Numbered from the stretch's first letter, positions 22,582-31,232 are shown. The stretch: 64,000 nucleotides of DNA from Pseudomonadota bacterium (GCA_022574185.1 JACZSM010000005.1:22341-86340), one strand, 5' to 3'. The notes: a model not told the origin generated them from the letters alone. Numbers and translations: made by a program.

Positions 22582-24065
22582 AGACAAGAAAACCGCTATG
22601 CGATTTTGTAACTATCTGCATTATTTCCGGTCTCTTCGCGCTGGCCGCGATTGAGTCCCAAGCCAGTTATGCCATCTACGTGGGTAAGAACCGGACTGCA
22701 GACGGTAGCGTCTTAATCGGTGGTTCGGGTGATGAAGTCTCAAGCCACTGGCTTGAAATCGTGCCCGCCAGACATTACGCGGTGGGTACGATTATTCGTG
22801 TCGGTGTCGATGAGTCGGCCAATATGCCAGGACGATTCATAGATATTCCTCAGGTACAACAGACGCACCGCCATCTGACCATGAACTATTCCGAGTACGA
22901 GGGTTTTCCACCACCGTTAACAAATGGTGGCATGAATGAACACAATGTTGCCGGGCGAGATGTCTGGTCACCCTCGCGACCTGAACTCATTGCCATGACG
23001 CCGATTCCGCAACTTGGTCCAAACTACAGCGACCTGTCACGTATTGCGATGCAGCGCGCGACATCGGCGCGGGCCGCTGTTGAGATTATTGGACGTCTCA
23101 TCGATGAATACGGGTATTCAACATACGGCGGCAATTCGCATATGTTTGCCGACGAAAATGAGGGTTGGGTGCTGCTTAATTTCGCTGGCGGTCGGGGTTT
23201 GTGGATCGCTGAGCGTTTGGGTCCGGACGATATCCGCATGTCCTATCCTGGCTACATAGAGGAAATACCGCTGGATTATCAAAGTAATCCGGGCTTCATG
23301 GGGTCGGAAAACTTCATCGATTTCGCTGTGCAACAAGGCTGGTACGATCCCGACTCAGGCGAACCGTTCAATGTCACTGCTATTTATGGTACCGATTCAG
23401 CCCGCTATCCGCGCAAGGAAATTGAACAGGAATTACGGCAGGCGGCGCCGATCAGTCTCAGGGACATGCTGAATGTCGTGCGTGACCCTCGCATATCCAA
23501 GGACGCCACCGGCTACGGGCAGGTTGCGCATTTGCGCTCCGGTGTACGCCCGGAATATCGAACGCTGTGGGTCGCCGCAACCGGCTCGGTAACCACACCA
23601 TTTGTGCCGTATCGGATCGGCGTCCAGCGCATCCTGCCTGAGTTCGGCAAGCACCGATATCTTACGAAAGGTGAGGCTACACGATTTCTCACAAACGATT
23701 GGCAGATTCAAGAGGCGACAGAGTTTGCCGGCCGCACATTTAAACGCTTGATGTATTTTACTTGCGATCACCCGGATAAGTTTCTACCCGAGGTTACAGA
23801 AGCGTTCACCGCATTCGAAAACCGCTTGATCATCGAGCAAGAGAAAGTTGAACAAATCGCTGATACCCTTTTCAAGGGCGGACATGCCGATTTCGCATTG
23901 GCGTATCTCACCGACTACACGAGCAGTTCGGCAAAGGCCGCACTCGATCTGGGGAAGGCACTGCTTGCAAGCATTGAAGCAAGAACACGAGTCTTGTACG
24001 GGCTGCGCCCTCCCGAAGCCGACGAAACGAGTAGACTCGACTCGCAAATGGTTCGCTGTAATTAG
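22578..24065 (+). CDS. C69-family dipeptidase-like exported protein, N-terminal Ser instead of Cys
   Basis: 495 aa from ATG 22578 (ATGA overlap with the upstream stop); a second ATG lies two codons upstream. Signal peptide about residues 1-28. The mature start SYAIYVGKNRTADGSVLIG corresponds to the C69 dipeptidase N-terminus, where the nucleophile is normally a Cys exposed after processing; here the aligned residue is Ser. Later family segments are present: YSEYEGFPPPLTNGGMNEHNVAGRD, ARAAVEIIGRLIDEYGYS, and EGWVLLNFAGGRGLWIAERLG. Either an inactive relative or a Ser N-terminal-nucleophile hydrolase. Confidence 0.8.
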   Translation: MKTRKPLCDFVTICIISGLFALAAIESQASYAIYVGKNRTADGSVLIGGSGDEVSSHWLEIVPARHYAVGTIIRVGVDESANMPGRFIDIPQVQQTHRHLTMNYSEYEGFPPPLTNGGMNEHNVAGRDVWSPSRPELIAMTPIPQLGPNYSDLSRIAMQRATSARAAVEIIGRLIDEYGYSTYGGNSHMFADENEGWVLLNFAGGRGLWIAERLGPDDIRMSYPGYIEEIPLDYQSNPGFMGSENFIDFAVQQGWYDPDSGEPFNVTAIYGTDSARYPRKEIEQELRQAAPISLRDMLNVVRDPRISKDATGYGQVAHLRSGVRPEYRTLWVAATGSVTTPFVPYRIGVQRILPEFGKHRYLTKGEATRFLTNDWQIQEATEFAGRTFKRLMYFTCDHPDKFLPEVTEAFTAFENRLIIEQEKVEQIADTLFKGGHADFALAYLTDYTSSSAKAALDLGKALLASIEARTRVLYGLRPPEADETSRLDSQMVRCN

Positions 24066-24109
24066 GTTAAAGAATGCCCCATCGATGAAATAACGTCGGG
24101 GAGGACACA

Positions 24110-24442
24110 ATGGAAGAACTGATTTTCTTCGTCAAAGGTTCCTCAGCTGATCCGTACGAAGTCACATTCATTAAAGATGGCGACAGCTTGACGGCATTGT
24201 GTACCTGTCCAGCCGGCACCTACGGAAACTTCTGCAAGCACCGAATCTCGATCATTGATGGCAATTCGTCAAGAATCACGAGCGACAATGCCGACCAAGC
24301 TCCCAAAATTGTCGAATGGCTATCCGGTACGGATGTGGAGACCGCGCTTCTTCAATTGAGAGACGCGGAGAAAACCAAGAATCCTGACAAAACAGCGCTG
24401 AATGCAGCCAAAAGGAAACTTGCGCGCGCGATGAATTCCTAG
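24110..24442 (+). CDS. Small SWIM-type zinc-finger protein
   Basis: 110 aa, with a good ribosome-binding site (gggagga) 6-12 bp upstream. The CTCPAGTYGNFCKHR segment has the CxC-x(n)-CxH layout of SWIM zinc fingers, which bind nucleic acid or protein. The rest is a short beta-rich N-terminus (VTFIKDGDSLTALC) and a helical, charged C-terminus. No partner domain such as an SNF2 helicase is present or adjacent. Function unknown. Confidence 0.7.
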   Translation: MEELIFFVKGSSADPYEVTFIKDGDSLTALCTCPAGTYGNFCKHRISIIDGNSSRITSDNADQAPKIVEWLSGTDVETALLQLRDAEKTKNPDKTALNAAKRKLARAMNS

Positions 24443-24543
24443 CGCAGATGCAATGCGATGGCAGTCGAGTTTCGGCCGTGCCTAAGACGAATCATCTTAT
24501 TACTGACGAATGATTTCGCCCAACACCCGATCTGAACAAAAAA

Positions 24544-24562
24544 GGGCCCCTGTACGGGGCCC
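24544..24562 (-). terminator. Rho-independent terminator between convergent genes
   Basis: Perfect hairpin GGGCCCC-TGTAC-GGGGCCC (24544-24562). Read on the minus strand it is followed by seven T residues, a strong terminator for the VIT/VWA gene. On the plus strand the tail is weaker but may also stop the SWIM-protein transcript. Confidence 0.85.
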
Positions 24563-24592
24563 GAAAATTCTAGTCCTACGCAAATGGTTGAG

Positions 24593-26659
24593 CTAGAGCA
24601 TGTTTCGTTTGCGGCGGCGATAAAGTGCCATGCTTGCCACTAGTACAATCATCGGTAGTCCAACAGCACCACCACCAGTCGAGGGTCGCTTCGTTTTGTA
24701 CATAGGCCGATTTTGATCCACGCGGCGATTCTGCGGCGCTTGAGTGGATCGCGTCTGCCGCGCTTTTCGTTCCACCGCGACACGCTCGCGATTGCTGCGC
24801 TGGATGCCCTGCGCTGCAAATACGTCGTCACGAACGACGATCAGCGACGTGTAATCGGTAACCAATCCATACTCGATTGCAAGATCAGTGATGGCATCTT
24901 CGGTATCCTGATCGGCGCCGAAGTAGTCCATTTTCGACTGCAGGTTCTCAATCGTGGCATAGGCCCAGATACGATCCAGCTCCGGATTGAGGTCTGATTG
25001 CACGGGCATCATGAACGCTGTCTGATACTCAACATCCTTGCCGCCCACCTGGCCGCTTATTCGGACCCGCGCCTCACCGGAGCCCCAGTAGTGGCCCAGG
25101 ATCTGTAGCTGTTCGCCATGGTAAAGACTAGCAATGCGGTCCGGCGTCAGATCAGCAACCTTGAGACCGCTGATTTCCAGGCTAATGTCATGCAAAGCCG
25201 CATGATGAATCTTTGCCGTTGCCTGAAGTAGCTGTCCCGCAATGTCGTCGCTATTTGACGTCTCCATCGCGAAACCGTTGGAGATCTCAGTCATGGCCTC
25301 CAGCAGCGGTCGATTCGCACTGTTGCCCATGATGAACGTAAACAGACGCACGTCATGGCGGCTCATCATCTTGAGAAATTCTTTCTTCTCGGTAACGCCA
25401 ACATTCGCCACACCGTCCGTCACCAACGCAATACCTGACGTCCGATCACTGTCGAGACTGTCGAGGCCCGCACGCAATCCGGCGTAGAGATTGGTTCCAC
25501 CGCCAGCTTGCAAACGCCCTACTACGTCAGCGTAGTGTCTGACATTTTCAGTGCTTGCATTGACGAAGCTGGTCGTTAGCTCGCGTGCCGATTGATTGAA
25601 GGTGAAGATGCGGAAGCGGTCATTGGGGTTGAGTTTTCCCAGTGCCTTTTGCACGCCGTTCGCGAGTGTCGCGAACTTGCCCTGCATCGAACCTGAAACA
25701 TCGAGTATAAACACCCAGTCGCGCCCATCTTCGATGATGGGCAAATCGTCACCGGGCGTAAACGTCAGCATGAACGTGCCTCGACCCGACGCGTCGGGTT
25801 TGTAGGTCACCAGATCTACCGACCCAGGAAGGTTCGGCGCATGCCGCCAGTAGACAACAATGTCCTTATCCAGATTGGCAACACCCGATGCAACGGTTGC
25901 GGGCGCAGCTGCTGCTCCTGCTTCGATGGCGGCCACCTGCGCTTCGAACTCCGCATCGCTCGACTCGGAGCCAACGGAGTGCAGATTGATCTGCCAGTGA
26001 CCAGCATCAAGCTGCTTCAGTACAGCATTGGGCTGTTCCGGCAATCGAACAGCATCGATCGGGTATGACGACTTCAGCTCAAAATCGAAACTGAAAGTAC
26101 CGGTCACGACATCTTTGATTTCCCAAAACGCAATTCGCTCCTCGTCGACACCGCCTTCTTCAAGCGGGTAAATATAGCGGCCAATACCCGTGTCGACGCT
26201 CGCGCTCTGCACATAGACGAGACGCACGTGAACGTCACTGTTCGCGCGTACCGGATAGACTGAAATGTCGAAGGTCCGGAATTCGTCCTTCTCCACCAGG
26301 GCCGTTTCACGACCCGCCGCTTTTTCCTGCTCATAGAGATCGCGCGCTTCTTGCTTTTTGAGGACCTCGCCTGTGACCGGGCTGCCATCAATCCAATACG
26401 TGAATTCGGCTACCGCTGCATGTGATGGCACGGGAAAACTGTAGACGGCTTCAACATCATTGGCGCCGGCATTGATGAATACCTGGTCGATTTCAGTAAT
26501 GACATAGCCGTCTTCTACGACGACCTTCACCTTGTGCTCCCGGATTTCCAGTGAGCCAGACTGCCCTTTCGGTGTCAGCAGACCGGCGGCGTTGGCCGTA
26601 CCCGCGCCGAACAGGATCAGAACGACAGCGATGAGAGTTGCATAGCATTTGGATTTCAT
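24593..26659 (-). CDS. VIT/VWA-domain protein with GlyGly-CTERM-like C-terminus
   Basis: 688 aa from the ATG at 26659, which has gagggat upstream and opens a signal peptide (MKSKCYATLIAVVLILFGAG); an ATG 8 codons earlier is less likely. A VIT (inter-alpha-trypsin) domain covers about residues 25-160. A von Willebrand A domain with a MIDAS motif DVSGSM follows at about residues 290-470. The C-terminus ends STGGGAVGLPMIVLVASMAL then RRRKRN: a Gly-rich signature, one hydrophobic helix and an Arg-rich end, which is the layout of rhombosortase (GlyGly-CTERM) substrates. Exported, possibly surface-anchored. Transcribed divergently from a TetR gene across three operator copies, so probably repressed by it. 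Confidence 0.85.
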   Translation of the reverse strand: MKSKCYATLIAVVLILFGAGTANAAGLLTPKGQSGSLEIREHKVKVVVEDGYVITEIDQVFINAGANDVEAVYSFPVPSHAAVAEFTYWIDGSPVTGEVLKKQEARDLYEQEKAAGRETALVEKDEFRTFDISVYPVRANSDVHVRLVYVQSASVDTGIGRYIYPLEEGGVDEERIAFWEIKDVVTGTFSFDFELKSSYPIDAVRLPEQPNAVLKQLDAGHWQINLHSVGSESSDAEFEAQVAAIEAGAAAAPATVASGVANLDKDIVVYWRHAPNLPGSVDLVTYKPDASGRGTFMLTFTPGDDLPIIEDGRDWVFILDVSGSMQGKFATLANGVQKALGKLNPNDRFRIFTFNQSARELTTSFVNASTENVRHYADVVGRLQAGGGTNLYAGLRAGLDSLDSDRTSGIALVTDGVANVGVTEKKEFLKMMSRHDVRLFTFIMGNSANRPLLEAMTEISNGFAMETSNSDDIAGQLLQATAKIHHAALHDISLEISGLKVADLTPDRIASLYHGEQLQILGHYWGSGEARVRISGQVGGKDVEYQTAFMMPVQSDLNPELDRIWAYATIENLQSKMDYFGADQDTEDAITDLAIEYGLVTDYTSLIVVRDDVFAAQGIQRSNRERVAVERKARQTRSTQAPQNRRVDQNRPMYKTKRPSTGGGAVGLPMIVLVASMALYRRRKRNML

Positions 26660-26674
26660 GGTTATCCCTCTTTT

Positions 26675-26764
26675 ATTAAACAATGTTCAATTAATAACTA
26701 AAAAAACCCGTTTATTTATTAAACGGTGTTTAATTTATACACTAATATTAAACGTTGTTCAAAT
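26675..26764. promoter_or_regulatory. Three copies of a TetR-type palindromic operator
   Basis: Three near-identical palindromes at 26675-26694, 26718-26735 and 26747-26764, consensus ATTAAACNNTGTTYAATT (third copy ends CAAAT). They lie between the divergent VIT/VWA and tetR starts, the classic place for a TetR-family operator. The first copy is 15 bp from the VIT/VWA start and would block its promoter region. The spacing of copies 1-2 is 43 bp and of copies 2-3 is 29 bp, start to start. Confidence 0.85.
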
Positions 26765-26813
26765 AATGTTAGTCTTTGGCTTGAATCCTCGATTTCCAAT
26801 TGGACATAATGGT

Positions 26814-27416
26814 ATGGGCCGACGCAGCGACCACAGCCGTGACGAGATCCGCGACATGGCTGTCAGCGCGGCCGCAAAAATCGTTGAAAAGGTGGGATAT
26901 CAGTCACTTACGGCACGAAAAGTAGCCAGCGAGATCGGCTATACAGTCGGTACGCTGTACCATGTATTCCACAATTTCGACGATCTGATCATGCACGTGA
27001 ATGCCCAGACCATCGACGAGATGGCGGCGCTGATTCAGCGGCATATCCGCAAAAAACGAAATCCTGAGGTTCGTATCAGGACGATGGCCGAGTATTACGT
27101 GCAATACGCAACCGATCATCCGGATCGCTGGCGCCTGGTATTCGAGCATGAGCCACCGCGAAGTCTGGCCACACCCGCTCGGTTGAAAGAGCGCCGTGAC
27201 GTTATGTTCGAAATGGTCGCAGACAACCTGCGGGAGCTGTCGCCGGAGTCTGTTTCGCACGAGGTCGAACACACCGCCACCGCGCTCTGGAGCGGTATCC
27301 ACGGCATCTGCATCCTCGCACTGACCGGCAAGCTTTACCTGGGTGGGGCATTTTCGATGGTTAAACTGATCGATACCTTGATCGATTCAGTCATCAATGA
27401 GTTTCGCCGGGTATGA
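26814..27416 (+). CDS. TetR/AcrR-family regulator
   Basis: 200 aa from ATG 26814; an in-frame ATG at 26766 would add 16 residues and lies at the edge of operator copy 3. N-terminal helix-turn-helix: DMAVSAAAKIVEKVGYQSLT, ARKVASEIGYTVGTLYHVF. C-terminal ligand/dimer domain of the WHG type (TALWSGIHGICILALTGKL). Likely represses itself and the divergent VIT/VWA gene through the three palindromes. Its stop abuts a fossil attC site. Confidence 0.9.
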   Translation: MGRRSDHSRDEIRDMAVSAAAKIVEKVGYQSLTARKVASEIGYTVGTLYHVFHNFDDLIMHVNAQTIDEMAALIQRHIRKKRNPEVRIRTMAEYYVQYATDHPDRWRLVFEHEPPRSLATPARLKERRDVMFEMVADNLRELSPESVSHEVEHTATALWSGIHGICILALTGKLYLGGAFSMVKLIDTLIDSVINEFRRV

Positions 27417-27420
27417 ATAC

Positions 27421-27515
27421 CAACCTGATAGTGAGATGCAGTGGCATGTCAGCTTTCACCTTGCTTCTTGCAAACGCATCAAAGTCGCTGGATACTGGCA
27501 CAATGAATTTTACCG
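27421..27515 (+). repeat. Fossil attC site
   Basis: The left part (ATGCAGTGGCATGTCAGCTT, then TCACC) resembles the B-type left half. The right part CTTCTTGCAAACGC ... CGCTGGATACTGGCACAAT aligns with the conserved right half of the attC sites 6-14 kb upstream. Core sites are no longer recognisable. It lies between tetR and a small unknown gene. Confidence 0.6.
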
Positions 27516-27769
27516 CTGGAAAAAACAAGCAACTGCCGCTGGAAACCACGCGTAAATCCGTCAAAGAACTCCTTATCACACACCCGATCAGGGGCAAGAC
27601 GACGGGTTGGTTTTTTCGGTTCGAAGATTTGCCTAATGGCGTCTGGTCGATTGATGGCACGGATCCATGGGGACGTACCGTTCGTTTGTCGGGGACCAAT
27701 CAGGACGATGTGCTCACGCGTGCAGAAGCGAACGCGCAGCGCATCAATGATGGCCTGAAGAAAACCTAG
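27503..27769 (+). CDS. Small hypothetical protein between fossil attC sites
   Basis: 88 aa from ATG 27503 (an upstream in-frame start at 27413 would read through the fossil attC and is less likely). Contains KQLPLETTRKSVKELLITHP, GWFFRFEDLPNGVWSIDGTD and TRAEANAQRIN; no family recognised, no signal or membrane segment. Bracketed by attC remnants at both ends, so probably an old integron cassette. Confidence 0.6.
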   Translation: MNFTAGKNKQLPLETTRKSVKELLITHPIRGKTTGWFFRFEDLPNGVWSIDGTDPWGRTVRLSGTNQDDVLTRAEANAQRINDGLKKT

Positions 27770-27796
27770 TTCTTCGTCAAGGAGTTATTGACGGAG

Positions 27797-27902
27797 TACT
27801 AACGAAACGCGGCATTCCTGTCGTTTCGCCTACCCGTCCCGAAACTTGCATTCGCAGCCTTTGCACCGGATGCTGGGTACAATTGAGTTTAGCCGGCAGG
27901 CG
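27797..27902 (+). repeat. Fossil attC site, full length
   Basis: 106 bp, exactly the length of the type A sites at 13-18 kb. It starts with a good R'' core TACTAAC (27797-27803) and continues with ACTTGCATTCGCAGCC, GCACCGGATGCTGGGTACAA and TTGAGTTTAGCC; the R' core has decayed to GGCAGGC. Lies 6 kb beyond the last array attC. Confidence 0.8.
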
Positions 27903-27910
27903 CTTCCGAT

Positions 27911-28396
27911 ATGCGCATCTGTGATTTTGACGAAAGCAAACACCTGGACCGCTTGCGCGAATGCGTAGTCGAATTGCAGGAATCTGAGCGCCTGCTAGAC
28001 CCCAGGATGCCGGCTGGCGCCGACATCGTCGACAAGTACATTCCGAAAATGCTTGAGAGATGTATTCAGAGTGCTGGCAAGATTCTGATCGCCGAGATCG
28101 ATGGAGAAGTTGCTGGCTTTGCGACAATCCTGACAAGAGTCAGCAGCGCGGAACTGGAGGACGGTGATGTTGAATATGGATTGGTGTCGGATCTTATGGT
28201 GGCAAAGAAGTATCGCAGGCAGGGTCTCGGTCGAAAATTACTGGAAGCGGCGGAGTCGTATGCCAGGGCCAATGACGTCAAATCACTGAGAATCGGAGTC
28301 CTTGCCGGCAACCAGGCTGCTGACAAGCTATATTCGTCGATGGGCTTTTCGAGCCTGTATTCAGAACGCGAAAAGATCCTCACTGATTCGCAATGA
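27911..28396 (+). CDS. GNAT-family N-acetyltransferase
   Basis: 161 aa. The acetyl-CoA-binding signature VAKKYRRQGLGRKLLEAAESYA (Q/R-x-x-G-x-G/A) is clear, preceded by the strand VEYGLVSDLMV and followed by SLRIGVLAGNQAADKLYSSMGF. Substrate unknown. Starts 8 bp after a full-length fossil attC, so it may itself be a former cassette gene, though no attC remnant is seen after it. Confidence 0.88.
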   Translation: MRICDFDESKHLDRLRECVVELQESERLLDPRMPAGADIVDKYIPKMLERCIQSAGKILIAEIDGEVAGFATILTRVSSAELEDGDVEYGLVSDLMVAKKYRRQGLGRKLLEAAESYARANDVKSLRIGVLAGNQAADKLYSSMGFSSLYSEREKILTDSQ

Positions 28397-28490
28397 GAAT
28401 CCAAACAGAACATGGCGGTTCCTATGCCCTCCAGAAGTTACATGTAATTGTGGCGATGGCCCGCCTGGCCGATGCCACAAAGCAATCAGG

Positions 28491-28919
28491 CTATCTGCAG
28501 GAGGCCGGCAGGTAATTATTTGAGATCGCGCCGCCACTTGCGCAGTTCCAGGTCAAACTGCCATCATAATTCACAGCCGTCATGGTTACTGTCTGTCCGT
28601 TGATCAACGCGTTTGCGTCGTTGCCATATCGAATCGAAATGACGGCGGCATTGATCGATATTGTTGAGACGTATTTCCCGCCATAACTATCGGCGGTTTC
28701 CGCGCTGGCCTGGGCATTGTCTGTCGGATATACACCCTTGTCATTAAAATATACAGCAACGGCGTTCTGCAGCGGGCCCGACAAAGTCAACCCTTCGGCG
28801 ATTTGTGCACGAATCGAATAACTCTGGTAAGCGGGAATTGCGAGCGATGCCAGGATCCCGATTATCGCAACTACGATCATCAGTTCAATAAGAGTAAAGC
28901 CTCGTTGATTTTGATTCAT
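28491..28919 (-). CDS. pilA: Type IV major pilin (PilA-like)
   Basis: 142 aa. Short leader MNQNQRG then the class III signal [20 protein letters not shown], cut between Gly and Phe by prepilin peptidase, with the conserved Glu5. The C-terminal disulfide loop is [18 protein letters not shown]. Length and layout match the type IVa major pilin used in twitching and DNA uptake. Ribosome-binding site aaagga just upstream. A single pilin without other pil genes nearby, as is common. Confidence 0.9.
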   Translation of the reverse strand: MNQNQRGFTLIELMIVVAIIGILASLAIPAYQSYSIRAQIAEGLTLSGPLQNAVAVYFNDKGVYPTDNAQASAETADSYGGKYVSTISINAAVISIRYGNDANALINGQTVTMTAVNYDGSLTWNCASGGAISNNYLPASCR

Positions 28920-29256
28920 TTCATGTTCCTTTGATCAGCCACGTATTTATTCGATGTGAATACGGAGCACCTGGCTATCATCATTGACGGCGGGTGAACT
29001 CAGGGAGTTCCGATTCGCATCATCGGCCTCGACTGGACTGGTTTCGTTGACCCGAATCACAGTTCTGCAATTCCTTGGTCGCACAACATAATCTGGATGC
29101 ATTCGTCGGAGTCGCCACAGATACTGGGCATGGAGCTTGTTCTTTTCAATCTTGCCGCTACGATTCGATACGCGCCGTTTTGTGGCCAGACCTTCGCGAG
29201 CGCGCGTAACTTGGTTATACTTGGCACACCACTGTTACCTGACCCAGGTGGCCAAG
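28920..29256. other. Intergenic region between pilA and the next gene
   Basis: 337 bp between divergent genes. It must hold the pilA promoter, but I see no convincing sigma-54 or sigma-70 consensus. The stretch 29090-29140 (TGCATTCGTCGGAGTCGCCA, then CAGATACTGGGCATGGAGCTT) resembles the right half of the integron attC sites and may be another attC remnant; its left half and cores are missing, so this part is weak. Confidence 0.4.
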
Positions 29257-29670
29257 ATGAGCGATAAAATCCTGATTGTATTAGTCGCAGCAATGCTGCC
29301 AAGCCTGATATTCGCGCAAGAACCGCAGAACTTCCGTTGCACTCATGGAGACCTGCAAAGGCGCGTCGAGATCCTCTATGAACCGGGTGTAGCCGTTCCT
29401 TGCGAGGTGCACTACTTCAAAGATACCGAGGCACCAGGTGAGAGGCAGGTACTATGGCGTGCCCTGAACGAAGAGGGCTACTGCGAAAGAAAGACTGCAG
29501 AGTTTATTTCCAAACTAAAGGGATTGGGCTGGAGCTGCACTGAGGGCCCCGATGCGGAACCAGAAATGGCAGTCACGCCGGCCGACGAATCAGCAGCGGC
29601 TGAGACACCGGCGAGCGACGACACAGAAACGCTCATGCCTGCAGAAGAGACCGACTCGACTGAAGACTGA
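29257..29670 (+). CDS. Small exported hypothetical protein, acidic tail
   Basis: 137 aa from ATG 29257, which opens a clean signal peptide (MSDKILIVLVAAMLPSLIFA). The mature part has four Cys residues (FRCTHGD, VPCEVHY, GYCERKT, WSCTEG), likely two disulfides in the periplasm. An Ala/Glu/Thr-rich acidic tail (last about 40 residues) follows. The open frame runs further upstream but without a sensible start. Function unknown. Convergent with the aminotransferase, 9 bp apart. Confidence 0.7.
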   Translation: MSDKILIVLVAAMLPSLIFAQEPQNFRCTHGDLQRRVEILYEPGVAVPCEVHYFKDTEAPGERQVLWRALNEEGYCERKTAEFISKLKGLGWSCTEGPDAEPEMAVTPADESAAAETPASDDTETLMPAEETDSTED

Positions 29671-29679
29671 CTGGAACGA

Positions 29680-31092
29680 CTACGGCTCCAGGTGGCCCTC
29701 GGCCTGCAGGTCTTCCGTGGTCAGTTCGATCGCCTTGCGCAATCGCGAGACGATGTAGTCCACATCACTCTTCGTCATCGTCAGTGCCGGTGACATGATA
29801 TTCAGATCGGCGGACGGCCGCACGATCAGGCCCTGTTGTTCTGCATAATTCGAGATACGCTTGCCTATATCGACTTCCGGCGGGAAGAACTCCTTGGTTT
29901 CTTTGTTCTTCACGTTGACAACACACATCATGAACAGGCGACCGCGAATGTCGCCAACAATGGGCAGATCCAGCAGCGTGCGCAGTTGTTCTTCGAAGTA
30001 AGGACCGACTTCCCTGACGTTGTCGAAGAGTTTCTCACGCTCCATGATTTCAATGTTCTTCAGTGCGGCGGCACAACATACCGGGTGACCCGAATAGGTG
30101 TAACCGCTCGCAAACCAACGATCCTTATCGTTGCCGAGAACCTCGTACATGCGATCGGAAAAGATGACGGCCCCCAGTGGCAGGTAAGCTGATGTCAGTC
30201 CCTTGGCACAACATATGATATCTGGCTGGACATCGAACATGTCCTTGGACACAAACCAGTGACCGAGGCGGCCGAACCCGGTTACGACCTCGTCAGCTAC
30301 GTAAATGATGTCATATTTCTGACACAACTCTGCGGTGCGTCGGTTGTAGCCTTCTGGCGGCACAATGACGCCACCGGAACCCAGAATGGGCTCCGCAAAA
30401 AAGGCGGCGATCTTATCGGCGCCCAACTCGAGAATTTTCTGTTCCATCTCGTCGATGAGAAAATCGCAAAACTGTGATTCGTCCATGCCTTCGTCTGCGC
30501 GGTAGAAGTTCGGGCTCGTAAGATGATGAATGATGTCTTCAATGTAATTGAAGTCCCGCACACGATCGGACGCCTTGCCGCCCAGCGATGCCGCAAGATA
30601 GGTCATACCATGGTATGAATCGCGACGGCTTAAAACGTGAATTTTCTCCGGCTTGCCCCGGGCGCCCTGGTACATCTGAATGAGACGAAACGCGCTGTCA
30701 TTCGCCGTCGAACCGCCGCAGGTAAAGAACACGTGATTCAGGTCTCCTGGCGCCAACTCGGCAAGCTTTGCCGAGAGCCGTGCGGCCGGCTCGTTGGACA
30801 TGTCGGTGAAAGGATTGGCGTAGGCGAGCTTCAATGCCTGTTCGGCGATGGCATCAACCATCTCCTTGCGCCCGAGACCAATGTTGGTGCACCACATGCC
30901 ACCCACGGCATCGAAATACTCTTTACCGTCGATGTCCGTAAGGTAGGCACCCTGCCCCTTGTCCATTATCAGGGAGCCAGTCTTGTCATAGCTGACAAAA
31001 TTGTGGAACGGATGCACGTGATGGCGTCTATCCTGCTCCCAAAGCTCCTGGTTGCTGGCCTTGCGGTTGCTGCCGGATGCGGGGCTACTCAT
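29680..31092 (-). CDS. Class III PLP-dependent aminotransferase (omega-aminotransferase type)
   Basis: 470 aa from the ATG at 31092 (MSSPASGSNRKAS). Fold type I class III aminotransferase: YFDAVGGMWCTNIGLGR, FFTCGGSTANDSAFRL, DSYHGMTYLA, ADEVVTGFGRLGHWF and the PLP-lysine region CCAKGLTSAYLPLGA. This group moves an amino group from omega-amino acids, diamines or taurine to pyruvate or a similar acceptor; the exact donor is not readable. Single gene; the longer upstream frame lacks conserved sequence. Confidence 0.88.
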   Translation of the reverse strand: MSSPASGSNRKASNQELWEQDRRHHVHPFHNFVSYDKTGSLIMDKGQGAYLTDIDGKEYFDAVGGMWCTNIGLGRKEMVDAIAEQALKLAYANPFTDMSNEPAARLSAKLAELAPGDLNHVFFTCGGSTANDSAFRLIQMYQGARGKPEKIHVLSRRDSYHGMTYLAASLGGKASDRVRDFNYIEDIIHHLTSPNFYRADEGMDESQFCDFLIDEMEQKILELGADKIAAFFAEPILGSGGVIVPPEGYNRRTAELCQKYDIIYVADEVVTGFGRLGHWFVSKDMFDVQPDIICCAKGLTSAYLPLGAVIFSDRMYEVLGNDKDRWFASGYTYSGHPVCCAAALKNIEIMEREKLFDNVREVGPYFEEQLRTLLDLPIVGDIRGRLFMMCVVNVKNKETKEFFPPEVDIGKRISNYAEQQGLIVRPSADLNIMSPALTMTKSDVDYIVSRLRKAIELTTEDLQAEGHLEP

Positions 31093-31232
31093 AGAATCTC
31101 CATTGAGCTTGCGTGTCGCGCGGGCACGCACGTCGCTGCAGTGACATGCTAGCCTCCCGCGATGCATTCGTCACTCACATTTCGCCATACAGCTGGTAAA
31201 TACGCCGCCGAGAAAAAAGCGTTTTCAGGGCT

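Noticed and set aside
24443..24543. Possible attC remnant after the SWIM gene
   Set aside because: Only scattered short matches (CAATGCGATGG, GCCTAAGACG); no conserved right-half sequence, unlike the sites at 27.4 and 27.8 kb.
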